Positions 33,963-43,149 of a stretch of 64,000 nt of DNA are shown here, piece by piece. Numbering within the stretch: position 1 is the stretch's first letter; each line of letters begins with the position of its first letter. A program made the translations under genes and the position numbers. The notes below the pieces were generated by a model. That model did not search any database. It had not been told where the DNA came from and saw nothing but the letters and a program-made list of their open reading frames with translations. Origin of the DNA: Fibrobacter sp. UBA7003 (lineage in GTDB: Bacteria > Fibrobacterota > Fibrobacteria > Fibrobacterales > Fibrobacteraceae); NCBI GenBank assembly GCA_002449765.1, contig DJXN01000013.1:1-64000 (forward strand), read 5' to 3'.

Positions 33963-35276
33963 ATGGCTTCTATTAGTGTTTTTGGGTTGGGATACGTTGG
34001 ATGCGTAGGTATTGCCTGTTTGGCCAAGCTCGGCCATCGCGTCATTGGCTGTGACGTGGACTTCAACAAGGTCTCGCGAATCGCCATGGGACTTCCGACG
34101 ATTGTCGAACGCGATATCGACGAAGTGATGATGGAAGGCTTCAAGGCCGGACTCATCTCGGCGACGTCTTCTGCCGAGGAAGCCGTGCTCAAGTCCGAAA
34201 TCTCGTTCCTTTGCGTCGGCACTCCGAATGCTTCGGATGGCCGCCTGGATACGTCGTTCCTTGTTTCGGCGGTTCGTTCCATTGCGAACGCGATCCGCTC
34301 CAAGTCGACGTTCCATATCGTGGTTATCCGCAGTACGGTCCCTCCCGGAACGAACGCCATGGTGAGCGAGATTATCGAGAAGGTTTCGGGCAAGCGTGAC
34401 GGCATCAACTTTACGGTCGTCTCCAACCCGGAGTTCCTGCGCGAAGGCATGGCCGTCGCGGACTTCTTGAACCCGCCCCTCACGGTTATCGGCAGTCTTC
34501 ACCGTCGCGCCCTCAACAAGCTCAAGGAACTCTATTCCGGCCTCGGCAGCGAGATCGTGGAAGTCGACCCGAAGGTCGCCGAGATCATCAAGTTCGTCAA
34601 CAATTCCTACCATGCGCTCAAGGTCGCTTTCGGTAACGAGATTGGCGCTATCTGCAAGAAGCTCGATATCGACAGCCACCAGGTGATGGACCTGTTCTGC
34701 AAGGATACGCAGCTCAATATCTCTCCGTACTACTTCAAGCCGGGCTTCGCCTATGGCGGCTCGTGCCTTCCGAAGGATTTGCGCGGACTGAACTTCCTTG
34801 CCGAATCGAACCAGGTGGAAGTGCCTATCCTCGGTTCTATCGAGAACAGCAACAACCTCCACATCCAGCGCGTGCTGGAACGCGTGCAGCAGATTGGCGT
34901 GCGCTCCGTGGGTATCGTGGGTCTCACCTTCAAGGCAGGGACCGATGACCTCCGCAATTCGGCCGCCATACGCCTGGCAGAAGCGGTGCTCGGCAAGGGC
35001 TGTGCGCTCCGCATCTATGACCGCTACTTGAATATCGCGCGCGAGAAGGAAACGAATTTGAAGGAACTGAACCATCGCATTCCGCATTTGCTTCCGCTTC
35101 TGGACAAGGACGTAGAATCGGTGGTGAGCAAGGTCTCTCTCGTGATCGTGACAGTCAAGAATCCCGAAATACCAGATTTGATCCGCAAGTATCCGGAAAT
35201 CCATTTCCTGGATTTGGTCCGCTTGAAGGATTCGTCCGTGGAAACGCTCCCGAACTACGAAGGATTCTGCTGGTAA
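33963..35276 (+). CDS. AlgD-like GDP-mannose 6-dehydrogenase
   Basis: 437 residues. Rossmann start ISVFGLGYVGCVGIACLA, the substrate motif CVGTPNASDGRLD, and the catalytic Cys268 in YGGSCLPKD, at the same number as in Pseudomonas AlgD. Segments such as IVVIRSTVPPGT, NPEFLREGMA and the C-terminal EGFCW follow AlgD closely (AlgD ends EGICW as I recall). It should convert GDP-mannose to GDP-mannuronate, though UDP-sugar relatives are hard to exclude without a tree. It lies between the UGDH and a GT4 gene in a three-gene run on the plus strand with gaps of 21 and 7 bp. Confidence 0.85.
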   Translation: MASISVFGLGYVGCVGIACLAKLGHRVIGCDVDFNKVSRIAMGLPTIVERDIDEVMMEGFKAGLISATSSAEEAVLKSEISFLCVGTPNASDGRLDTSFLVSAVRSIANAIRSKSTFHIVVIRSTVPPGTNAMVSEIIEKVSGKRDGINFTVVSNPEFLREGMAVADFLNPPLTVIGSLHRRALNKLKELYSGLGSEIVEVDPKVAEIIKFVNNSYHALKVAFGNEIGAICKKLDIDSHQVMDLFCKDTQLNISPYYFKPGFAYGGSCLPKDLRGLNFLAESNQVEVPILGSIENSNNLHIQRVLERVQQIGVRSVGIVGLTFKAGTDDLRNSAAIRLAEAVLGKGCALRIYDRYLNIAREKETNLKELNHRIPHLLPLLDKDVESVVSKVSLVIVTVKNPEIPDLIRKYPEIHFLDLVRLKDSSVETLPNYEGFCW

Positions 35277-35283
35277 TAGTGTC

Positions 35284-36480
35284 ATGGAACTTGCGAATAA
35301 AAAAGTCTGTATCGTTGTCGAAAACCTACCCGTTCCGTTTGACCGCCGCGTGTGGCAGGAGTCGCTCGCCCTGAAAGAGGCGGGTGCCGAAGTGACGGTC
35401 ATCTGCCCGCAGACGAAGACCTACCCGCTCGAATACGAGGAACTCGAAGGCATCAGGATTTATCGTCATCCGCTGCCGGAGGCGAACCGTTCCATCGAGT
35501 ATATCAAGGAATACCTCGGGGCGCTCTATCACGAAACCCGCCTCCTGTTCAAGGTGTTCCGCAAGCAGGGCGTACAGGACGTGATCCATGCCTGCAACCC
35601 GCCCGACCTGATTTTCATTGCGGCGGCCCCGTTCTTCTTCTTTACGCGCTGCCGGTTCCTTTTCGACCACCACGACATCAACCCGGAACTCTGGATTGCG
35701 AAATTCGGCAAGAAGGGGCTGGGCTACAAGGCGATGCTCTTGGTGGAACGCCTCACGTACCACTTTGCAAGGCATGCCATCGTGACGAACGAATCCTACA
35801 AGGAAATCGCCATGCGCCGCGGGCACAAGCGCGAAGAGGATGTGACCATCGTCCGCAGCGGCCCGAATATTTCGAAGCTGAAGGTGGGCCCGGCGAAACC
35901 CGAAGTCAAGAAGGGCTTCAAGCACTTGGTGGGCTATATTGGCGTGATGGGCAAGCAGGAAGGTATCGACCTGTTGCTGCAATCCGTCGACTACATCGTG
36001 AACAGGAAGGGCCGCAAGGATATCCGCTTCTGCATCATGGGCGGAGGCCCCGCGCTTGACGAGTTGCGCGAGATGAACGAGAAGATGGGGCTTACGGACT
36101 ATGTGGAGTTCCCGGGGCGTGTGTCGGACGAATATCTGGCCGATGTGCTCAATACCGCCGATGTTTGCGTGAATCCCGACTTGCCATCCGAAATGAACGA
36201 CAAGTCCACCATGAACAAGATCATGGAATACATGGCGTTCGGGAAGCCCATCGTGCAGTTCACGCTCAAGGAAGGGAAGTTCAGTGCCCAGGAAGCCTCG
36301 CTCTATGCGAAGAATACTGACACGGACGACTTTGCCGAAAAGATCCTGTGGCTGCTCGAAAATCCGGAGAAGGCTTCCGAGATGGGCAAGTTTGGCCGCG
36401 AGCGCGTGGTGAACGAACTCAGCTGGGATTACGAGAAGCCGAAGCTGATCGGTGCCTACAAGAAGCTGCTCGGGCTGTAG
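35284..36480 (+). CDS. GT4-family glycosyltransferase
   Basis: 398 residues, GT-B fold, no membrane segment. The N-domain starts KVCIVVENLPVPFDRRVWQESLAL, a signature of the WsaF/WcaI-like group. The C-domain has GYIGVMGKQEGIDLL, VEFPGRVSDEYLADVLNTADVCVNPD and a Glu-containing NKIMEYMAFGKPIV (the EX7E-type nucleotide-sugar site). It transfers a sugar from a nucleotide donor to the growing lipid-linked repeat unit on the cytoplasmic face. Its donor could be GDP- or UDP-uronate made by the two preceding dehydrogenases, but that is inference from position. Confidence 0.92.
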   Translation: MELANKKVCIVVENLPVPFDRRVWQESLALKEAGAEVTVICPQTKTYPLEYEELEGIRIYRHPLPEANRSIEYIKEYLGALYHETRLLFKVFRKQGVQDVIHACNPPDLIFIAAAPFFFFTRCRFLFDHHDINPELWIAKFGKKGLGYKAMLLVERLTYHFARHAIVTNESYKEIAMRRGHKREEDVTIVRSGPNISKLKVGPAKPEVKKGFKHLVGYIGVMGKQEGIDLLLQSVDYIVNRKGRKDIRFCIMGGGPALDELREMNEKMGLTDYVEFPGRVSDEYLADVLNTADVCVNPDLPSEMNDKSTMNKIMEYMAFGKPIVQFTLKEGKFSAQEASLYAKNTDTDDFAEKILWLLENPEKASEMGKFGRERVVNELSWDYEKPKLIGAYKKLLGL

Positions 36481-36482
36481 TT

Positions 36483-39302
36483 TTACTCTTTGCTTGAAAA
36501 GTCGATGTCCAGCGTCTGGATGAGAGAATCTAGACGCTGGGAAATTTTTTCGGCGCCTAGGGATCCTAGATGGTCCCTGTCATAGGCCATGTCGTCCGTA
36601 TAGTCGTGTTCGCCCATCTTGTTTTCGTCCATAAATACGACGTGGGGATAGTCCTGTGAAATGTTTTGGATTGATTCTAGCAATGCGGGGGCTTCGCTTC
36701 TAAGTATTCCGTTCTTGCCGTATGCCCCGGTATTTCGAAATGACGGACTCTGCGGTGGCTCCAGGATGATGACACGGATTCCTTTGTCGGCTGTAAGGCG
36801 TGCAATTTCTTTGAGCAGTTCGAGGTTCTCGTTGAAAGGTGTCGGGTCGTTGACGTGCCAGCTGCTGTCGCCATTGACGGACGGGATGGAATCGCCCCAT
36901 CCGCGGTTTTTTTGTGATTTGTAGCCTCTTGTCTGGAGAATCGTCTCTTTCATTGTCTTGGATTTTCCTAGGGACTGTTCTGTTGCCTTTAGCATTTTTT
37001 TGGGGATGCCGTCTTTCCAATAATCGTGACTCTGGTCATAGACCCATCCGGGATAGGTCCATGCTTCCGAATCCCAGAAACTGTCGAGGTATTTGAGCCT
37101 GTCCATGCCGGCTTCGACGACAATGCATTTGAGATTCGAGAAATGCGGCAATATGTAGTTCTTGAAGAGGAAGAACGAGCCTATGAGCGTGTTGTGGTCG
37201 TTTGCCATGTTCAAGGCGAAATGAGGCTTTTCGATTAGCTCGGGAATTACCGAGTGGAATGTCCGGGAAGAACCAAGGATGACGACGGTGGCCGAATCCC
37301 TGTATTGCCACAGGAGTTGCATCTTGTACCTGAACTTTTCGGCATCATCGCTCCCTCCGACGGTATAGTACATGCCGGCACTGTCGGGATCGAGTTCAAA
37401 GTCGATGCCCACTTCGGGCGTTTCGGTGGACGTGGAGTCTCCGCTGCTTGCCGGAACTTTTGCCTTGCGTTCGACCCACAGGCAGGGGTGCCACAGTTCG
37501 TCGCCTTCGGCAAGTTCTATAATACTGCTGTCGGCGGGGCTTGCAAGGACAATCTTTTCGTGCACTCCGTTTGTGTTCGTTATGGTTGCGACGATGTTCG
37601 AGGTCTCGCCGTCGCCCGCCCATTCCGTATGGTCGAAGGCGTAGCCTGCGGGAGCCTTGATGGTCTGCAGCAGCTTGCCGTTGCTGTCGGCGATGAGGAT
37701 TCGCTCGTGCGTGGCATAGTTTTCGCCGGCGAATGTCCTGCCGGGCTTTCCGCCGAAGTCGAGGAAGAGCGTGCGCTTGCTGCCGTCCTGGGCGAGCGAT
37801 GCGTTGCAGGCCTGGGCCGTGTCGTACCAGATGGTGTTTGCCGCCTTGCCCGTAAGCGTGGAGCCGGAATCGGCGATGCGTGCGCGGAGCAGGCGCGCTC
37901 CCGTTACGGCGAGCGTGTTGTCTTCGCTGATGCCGCCGTGGAACGCTCCGTCGAAGAGCTTTTCCGGAGTGCCGAACTTGCCTCCTGCAAATTTTACCTG
38001 CCAGGTGGATGAGTTCTTGAAGGCGGCTTCGTCCTTGTTGTTGCCTGCGTCGGTTACGTAGACAATCACGGTGTCGCCGTTCCTGAGCACGCGCCATCGC
38101 GGGATGGCTGCGCTTTCAACGTCGAGCTTTTTGAGGTTCGTGCCTTCGGCGTTGAGGTCGCGCACGTAGAGCGATGATTTTCCCGAGACGCCCTCGGGCT
38201 TGGTGCAGAACGCCACGAGCTTGCCGTCGGGGGAAATATCGGGGTGGTAGACTTCCAGGGTGTCGTCGATTTCGGTCACGGATAGATTGCCTTCGCCGTA
38301 GTCGATGTAGGCGAGGTTCCCGCTGACATCGTTGCGGAAGGCGAGCAGCATGTTGTAGGTTCCGGTGTAGGATTTCAGCGTGGCCACGTTGGAAAGCGGC
38401 GTGACGATGCTTCCTTTCACGTTGCCGCTCGCGTCGAGCCATACGGGATTCGGGATGGCGCCGAAAGCAAGCCTGAAGCCGATGCGGTCGGCGTGCGATG
38501 ACGCCTCTACGGTGTATTCGTCCCCGCGTGCGACGATATTCAGTTCGGAGGCGCGGTCCGAGAAGTAGCCGCCCTTCAGCACGCGTTCGCCGAGGTCGCC
38601 CCCGTCGGGTGCGCCCAGGTAGTTCGTGACGGTCGTGTCGCGGAAACTTCCGGCCCAGTCGTTGACCCATTCCTTCACGTTGCCCGCAAGGTCGCAGAAG
38701 CCGAGCGTGTTGGTGCCGATGCTGCAGACATCGTGCGTGCGGAATCCGGAATTGTCCGCGTTCCAGCTTTTGCTTTCGGGATTCCATCCCTGCGATGCGG
38801 CGAGAACCCATTCCGCCTCGGTCGGCAGGCGGTAGGCTTTGGCCTTGGGGTGGAACGCGAAGCTTTCCAGATAGGTGCAGTGGCCTTCGCTGTCGAAGGC
38901 CGCCTTGCTGTAGGTGTAGGCGGTGTCGCGATTCTCGAGTTTGCCCTTGGCGTTCGCGAAGAGCGCCGCGTCGTAGTAGGTGATGTCGGCGAGCGGGAGG
39001 CTGTCGCCGTCGCAATTGCCAAAATCCTTGAGACTCATTTTCGTTGCGATTTCGCTGTATTCCCCGCAAGTGACTTCATGCTTCCCGAGATAGAAATCGT
39101 AGTCGAGGATGACCTTCATGGCGGGGCGCTCCGATGTCCTGTATTTGGAATCGTTGCTGCCGATCGTTGCCGTGCCTGCATGGACGAGAATCATACCGTC
39201 CATTTCGGGAACGTCCGTTGTTTCTTCCATGTATTCCTGCGTGCTGTTGCTGCATGCGAGGAGCAACAGGGAGTTCAGGTATATTGCTAGGAAACGGTTC
39301 AT
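36483..39302 (-). CDS. Three-domain lipoprotein: FGE-like, beta-propeller, SGNH-like
   Basis: 939 residues. Lipoprotein signal with LLLLACSNS (Cys17). Residues about 35-285 form an FGE-sulfatase (SUMF1) type fold: GMILVHAGTATIGS, YRLPTEAEWVLAAS, FCDLAGNVKEWVNDW, RVLKGGYFSD and RIGFRLAF. The catalytic Cys pair of true formylglycine-generating enzymes is absent. Residues 290-640 have propeller-type strands with YHPDISPDGKLVAF. Residues 670-939 resemble an SGNH hydrolase (ILGSSRT, 676-681, then DRDHLG at 908, an Asp-x-x-His-type pair). The last domain recalls AlgX/AlgJ or DltD, which handle acyl groups on exported polymers. It is divergent from the heparinase-family gene and oppositely oriented to its neighbours. 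Confidence 0.72.
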   Translation of the reverse strand: MNRFLAIYLNSLLLLACSNSTQEYMEETTDVPEMDGMILVHAGTATIGSNDSKYRTSERPAMKVILDYDFYLGKHEVTCGEYSEIATKMSLKDFGNCDGDSLPLADITYYDAALFANAKGKLENRDTAYTYSKAAFDSEGHCTYLESFAFHPKAKAYRLPTEAEWVLAASQGWNPESKSWNADNSGFRTHDVCSIGTNTLGFCDLAGNVKEWVNDWAGSFRDTTVTNYLGAPDGGDLGERVLKGGYFSDRASELNIVARGDEYTVEASSHADRIGFRLAFGAIPNPVWLDASGNVKGSIVTPLSNVATLKSYTGTYNMLLAFRNDVSGNLAYIDYGEGNLSVTEIDDTLEVYHPDISPDGKLVAFCTKPEGVSGKSSLYVRDLNAEGTNLKKLDVESAAIPRWRVLRNGDTVIVYVTDAGNNKDEAAFKNSSTWQVKFAGGKFGTPEKLFDGAFHGGISEDNTLAVTGARLLRARIADSGSTLTGKAANTIWYDTAQACNASLAQDGSKRTLFLDFGGKPGRTFAGENYATHERILIADSNGKLLQTIKAPAGYAFDHTEWAGDGETSNIVATITNTNGVHEKIVLASPADSSIIELAEGDELWHPCLWVERKAKVPASSGDSTSTETPEVGIDFELDPDSAGMYYTVGGSDDAEKFRYKMQLLWQYRDSATVVILGSSRTFHSVIPELIEKPHFALNMANDHNTLIGSFFLFKNYILPHFSNLKCIVVEAGMDRLKYLDSFWDSEAWTYPGWVYDQSHDYWKDGIPKKMLKATEQSLGKSKTMKETILQTRGYKSQKNRGWGDSIPSVNGDSSWHVNDPTPFNENLELLKEIARLTADKGIRVIILEPPQSPSFRNTGAYGKNGILRSEAPALLESIQNISQDYPHVVFMDENKMGEHDYTDDMAYDRDHLGSLGAEKISQRLDSLIQTLDIDFSSKE

Positions 39303-39342
39303 ACAAACATCCTTCTTCGTTGTAATAATATATATTTATCCT

Positions 39343-41223
39343 GTGAGTCTATCGTGGTATTTAAAGCGGCTGCGGACATTTTCTGCGGGCGAAGTCTTTT
39401 TTCGGGTTCGCCAACGCGTCCGGACCCATATTTTGGACAATTTAAGGCAGGATGGTTCTGGCACCCAGTTGTCGATTCCCGATTCCGAAATCGTGAAGAA
39501 TCCTGACGCGCACTGCTATTATCCGGTTTTTGACCAGAAGCTCGATATTTTCAAGGAAATCGACTGGCATCTTGATCTTTCGACAGGGAAACGGTTCCCG
39601 CAGACATTTGCCCACAAGATAGACATCCGCAGTGACCGCTACGGGAGTGCCAAGCACGTGTGGGAAGTGAATCGCATGCAGTTCCTGCTCTACCTTGCTG
39701 GGCTTTACAAGTCGGGCGGTGACCTAAAACATCTCGTGCTGTTCTGCCACCATCTGGGAATGTGGCGCAATGCGAACCCTTACATGGTGGGCGTGAACTG
39801 GTACAGCAATATCGAGGTGAACCTGCGGCTTATCTGCTGGGCTTTTTGCTGGCAGCTGCTGGATATTGACAGCCTGCGCAAGGAAAACAGCGCTATCGAG
39901 GAGTTCGTAACGGAAGCGTGGTGGCCGATGATCTGTGAACACGCGGAATATTCCTACAGGCATCCGTCGCTCTGTTCCTCGGCGAATAACCACCTGATTT
40001 CGGAGTATGCGGGCCTGTTCGTCGCGGCCTGCGTGTGGAATATCCCGCATCGCAATGCGCGCCTGAAATATGCGAAAGCGGGGCTCGAACGCGAAATCCT
40101 CAAGCAGAATACGGCCGAGGGGGTGAACCGCGAGGAGGCTGCGGAATATATCCAGTTTATCGACGACTTCTTCTTGATTGCCGCTGTGGTGGGCGATGCA
40201 ACGGGGCATCCGTTCTCTGCCACATACAAGGAACGCCTGCACGCCATGGCAAATTACATGAATGCCATGCTCGACGTGAATTTCAATTACCCGATGTACG
40301 GCGACGGCGACGACGGGTTCGTGCTGCGCCCCGATGCGGGCGGGCATTTCAACAACTTCAAGTCGCTGCTCGTCTCGTTTGCGACATACTTCGGCGCTTC
40401 CTCGTTCAAGCGTGCGGGCCTCGTATGGGACGAGAAAAACGAGGTCCTGTTCGGCAGTGCGGGCCGCGAGAAGTTTGACGCCTTGCAGGTGACCCCGCTT
40501 GCGGATGGCAACAGGTTCTTTGCAGGGAGCGGGCATTTTATATTCAGGAAAAATGAGGGCCGCGAAACCTACCTGCATTTCGATGCCGCCCCGCTCGGGT
40601 TCCTGAGCATTGCGGCGCATGGCCATGCGGATGCGCTTTCGTTTATTCTGCATGTGGATGGAAAACCTGTCATCGTTGACCCCGGTACGTTTACCTACCA
40701 TACGCACAAGGAACTGCGTGCCTATTTTGTGAGCACGCTTGCGCACAATACGGTTTGCGTGAACGGCAGGAACCAGGCCGAGCAGGCGGGCCCCACGATG
40801 TGGCTGAACCATTACAAGGCGACGGTGCTAAGTTACGACGAGGCGAAGGGCTTTGTCGAGGCGACCCACGACGGTTACAGGGCCGAGGGCGTTTCGCATA
40901 CGCGCCGTGTAGAATTCAATCGCGATGCGGATGAATTTGTTATCACGGATAAGCTGCGCTGCGCAAAGTCGGCGACTCTCGAAATCCCGTTCCACCTGCA
41001 TCCGGCCGCCGTTGTAGATTTGCGCGGGACGGTCGCCGAGGTCTCTGTACCGGGGAGCCGCCGCGTTTCGCTTGCGCTTGATGGAAAACTCGCATACGCC
41101 GTCCGCGAAGACGGCTGGTATTCGGAACACTTCGGCGAGAAGGTCCCGACGAAATATCTATATGCAAAAGCCGACTGCGAAGGCGAAATGGAATTCGTGA
41201 CCAGGATTAAGGTGCTCGGATGA
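39343..41223 (+). CDS. Heparinase II/III-family protein
   Basis: 626 residues. The N-terminal alpha/alpha-toroid begins SLSWYLKRLRTFSAGEVFFRVRQR, the usual opening of this family, with WEVNRMQFL and SSANNHLISEYAGLFVAA further on. The C-terminal beta-sandwich holds GHADALSFILHVDGKPVIVDPGTFTY and AHNTVCVNGRNQ, which contain the His/Asp and Tyr residues of PL12/15/17-like lyases. In polysaccharide loci such proteins are either lyases that trim uronate polymers or polymer-modification factors. The start at GTG 39343 is chosen because an upstream extension would run into the oppositely oriented gene. Ends ATGA overlapping the next GT4 gene. Confidence 0.85.
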   Translation: MSLSWYLKRLRTFSAGEVFFRVRQRVRTHILDNLRQDGSGTQLSIPDSEIVKNPDAHCYYPVFDQKLDIFKEIDWHLDLSTGKRFPQTFAHKIDIRSDRYGSAKHVWEVNRMQFLLYLAGLYKSGGDLKHLVLFCHHLGMWRNANPYMVGVNWYSNIEVNLRLICWAFCWQLLDIDSLRKENSAIEEFVTEAWWPMICEHAEYSYRHPSLCSSANNHLISEYAGLFVAACVWNIPHRNARLKYAKAGLEREILKQNTAEGVNREEAAEYIQFIDDFFLIAAVVGDATGHPFSATYKERLHAMANYMNAMLDVNFNYPMYGDGDDGFVLRPDAGGHFNNFKSLLVSFATYFGASSFKRAGLVWDEKNEVLFGSAGREKFDALQVTPLADGNRFFAGSGHFIFRKNEGRETYLHFDAAPLGFLSIAAHGHADALSFILHVDGKPVIVDPGTFTYHTHKELRAYFVSTLAHNTVCVNGRNQAEQAGPTMWLNHYKATVLSYDEAKGFVEATHDGYRAEGVSHTRRVEFNRDADEFVITDKLRCAKSATLEIPFHLHPAAVVDLRGTVAEVSVPGSRRVSLALDGKLAYAVREDGWYSEHFGEKVPTKYLYAKADCEGEMEFVTRIKVLG

Positions 41224-42290
41224 TTGAACGTATTTGTCACATAGGTCCCGCGCTCGACGTGCAGGGCGGCATCAGCTCCGTGCTGGTGAGCTATAAGAAG
41301 CTGTTCGGTCTCCCGCGCAAGAACTTCATCGCGAGCTACAACGGCTCGTTCGTGAAGTCGCTCCCGATGTTTACTTTGCTTTGCCTTAAGCTCTTGCTGT
41401 GCCCGCCGAAGGCTCCGCTTGTCCAGATACATACGTCGTTCAACGGGAGCTTTTTTCGCAAGTACCTGATTAGCCTCTGCCTCCGCCTGCGCGGCAAGCG
41501 CTACATCGCGCACATTCACGGAAGCCAGTTCAAGAGGATGTGCTCGACGGCGCCTTCGATAGTGAAGGGTTTTATCCGTAGTTACTTCAGGCATTCCGCG
41601 ATGGTCATCTGCATTACACCTGACATGCAGGAATTTTTGGATGAATTTGTCGGCAAGGGAATTTGCCGCTACAGCGTCGTCCCGAATCCGTGCGATACGT
41701 TGGCGAATGTTCCTGCCGACCTGAATCGCCCCGAAGGCTCTCCGGTCCGCATCCTCTTTGCGGGCCGCTACGGCCACCGCAAGGGTGTCTACGACTTGCT
41801 TGCCGCATTTAAGAATGCGAATTTCAATGTTCCCGCGGAACTGTGCCTGTTCGGTGACGACGAAGTCGAGAAGGTAAAGCAGATTGCCGAACGCGACAAT
41901 GCGGAATTTGCGGATTGCGGCAAGAAAATTTCTGTTTCGGGCTGGGTGAGCCGTGGCGATTACCTGGAGATGATTCGCGGTTACGACCTGCTCGCCCTGC
42001 CTTCGTATTCCGAGACTTTCGGCATGAGCCTGGTGGAAGCGATGGGCCAGGGCCTGCCCGTGATTTCGACATTCTCCGGCGGCGTTCCCTACGTGGTGCG
42101 CAACGGCGAAGACGGCATATTGTTCGAGGCGGGTGACCTGCCGGCGTTGCAGAACGCGCTGGAGCGACTTGTGAATGACCGCGCTCTGCGCATGCAGATG
42201 GGTAAGGCCGCCTGGAAGGATTGTACGGAACGATTTGCGGGTGGAATAGTTTTGCAGGGACTCGAATCGGTGTATGCGCAGTTGAAATAG
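41220..42290 (+). CDS. GT4-family glycosyltransferase
   Basis: 356 residues. GT-B fold with a short N-domain (HIGPALDVQGGISSVLVSY, the GGIS loop) and a C-domain with ILFAGRYGHRKGVYDLLAAF, LALPSYSETFGMSLVEAM and GLPVISTFSGGVPYVV. The EX7E motif is SETFGMSLVE. Its ATG overlaps the TGA of the heparinase-family gene by four bases, so expression is coupled. It acts in the cytoplasm on a lipid-linked oligosaccharide; the donor sugar is not known. The LicD gene follows after 34 bp. Confidence 0.93.
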   Translation: MIERICHIGPALDVQGGISSVLVSYKKLFGLPRKNFIASYNGSFVKSLPMFTLLCLKLLLCPPKAPLVQIHTSFNGSFFRKYLISLCLRLRGKRYIAHIHGSQFKRMCSTAPSIVKGFIRSYFRHSAMVICITPDMQEFLDEFVGKGICRYSVVPNPCDTLANVPADLNRPEGSPVRILFAGRYGHRKGVYDLLAAFKNANFNVPAELCLFGDDEVEKVKQIAERDNAEFADCGKKISVSGWVSRGDYLEMIRGYDLLALPSYSETFGMSLVEAMGQGLPVISTFSGGVPYVVRNGEDGILFEAGDLPALQNALERLVNDRALRMQMGKAAWKDCTERFAGGIVLQGLESVYAQLK

Positions 42291-42324
42291 TTTTTATATT
42301 TCTATGGTACTAGATGGAAGCCCG

Positions 42325-43149
42325 ATGAAAAAAGAAACCAGCAACATAGATGTCGAAAAACTCAGGCCGATCAAGTCCGTGAAGGAACTTCAGGGAGTCT
42401 TGCTGGGTATAGCCAAGGTCTTCCACCAGATTTGCGTAGAAGAGAATATCCCCTACTACATGGTGGGCGGAACGATGCTCGGATCCATCCGTCACGGCGG
42501 CTTTATCCCCTGGGATGACGATATGGATTTCGCCGTGTCCAGGAAGGATTTCGAACGCCTGCTGAAGATTCTGCCCGAGCGGCTGCCCGCGCCCTACAGG
42601 ATGCTCACCCGCAAGGATACCGCGTCCGTCACCGGCTTCCTGAAAATTTCCGACGAGCGAACCCTGCATGTGTATCGCTGGACGGACGGACAGGAACGCG
42701 ATTACGGTGTCGATATCGACATCTTCCAGCTCGACCCTGCGACGAGCAAGACGCGCGGGCGCATCAAGGATTTTATCTTGAAGATGCGCGGCTACAGGGT
42801 GCTGAGTGCGAAGAACCGCTCGCTTTCGAAGAAGATTCTTGCCTATTTGATCAAGACGGTGTTCTTCTTTGTCAGCAGGGACATGATTTACAATTTCATC
42901 GAGCGCCACCTGGTAGAAAAGAAGGGCGACCTCATCGCGAATACATACGGCGGTACCGCGAAGGCCGAAACGATGCCCAGGGAATACATGGGCGAACCTA
43001 GACTCTACAAGTTCGAAGATACTCAGTTTTATGGAGTGGCCATGCCCGAGGAATACCTCACGTCGCTTTACGGGGACTGGAAAACGCTGCCGCCCGAAGA
43101 CAAACGGCATGACCACATTGTTTCCATGTACTGGCGGGACGAAGAATGA
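42325..43149 (+). CDS. LicD-family phosphotransferase, copy 1
   Basis: 274 residues. The LicD hallmark is VGGTMLGSIRHGGFIPWDDD followed by DVDIDIF-type acidic pairs (here DYGVDIDIFQLD), which bind the nucleotide and metal in this nucleotidyltransferase-fold family. LicD proteins transfer phosphocholine or similar phospho-alcohols from CDP carriers onto glycans. The start at 42325 has GGAAG four bases ahead; the earlier ATG at 42304 has none. The last four bases overlap the ATG of the cytidylyltransferase fusion, so the donor-making enzyme and a likely user are translationally coupled. Confidence 0.9.
   Translation: MKKETSNIDVEKLRPIKSVKELQGVLLGIAKVFHQICVEENIPYYMVGGTMLGSIRHGGFIPWDDDMDFAVSRKDFERLLKILPERLPAPYRMLTRKDTASVTGFLKISDERTLHVYRWTDGQERDYGVDIDIFQLDPATSKTRGRIKDFILKMRGYRVLSAKNRSLSKKILAYLIKTVFFFVSRDMIYNFIERHLVEKKGDLIANTYGGTAKAETMPREYMGEPRLYKFEDTQFYGVAMPEEYLTSLYGDWKTLPPEDKRHDHIVSMYWRDEE

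Noticed and set aside
38340..39200. Reading the N-terminal domain of the 939-residue lipoprotein as a true sulfatase-activating enzyme
   Set aside because: The FGE cysteine pair is not present in the RVLKGGYFSD...RIGFRLAF region, so it is only FGE-like.
39109..39342. Extension of the heparinase-family gene to an upstream start
   Set aside because: It would overlap most of the start of the convergently transcribed lipoprotein and has no family-like sequence.
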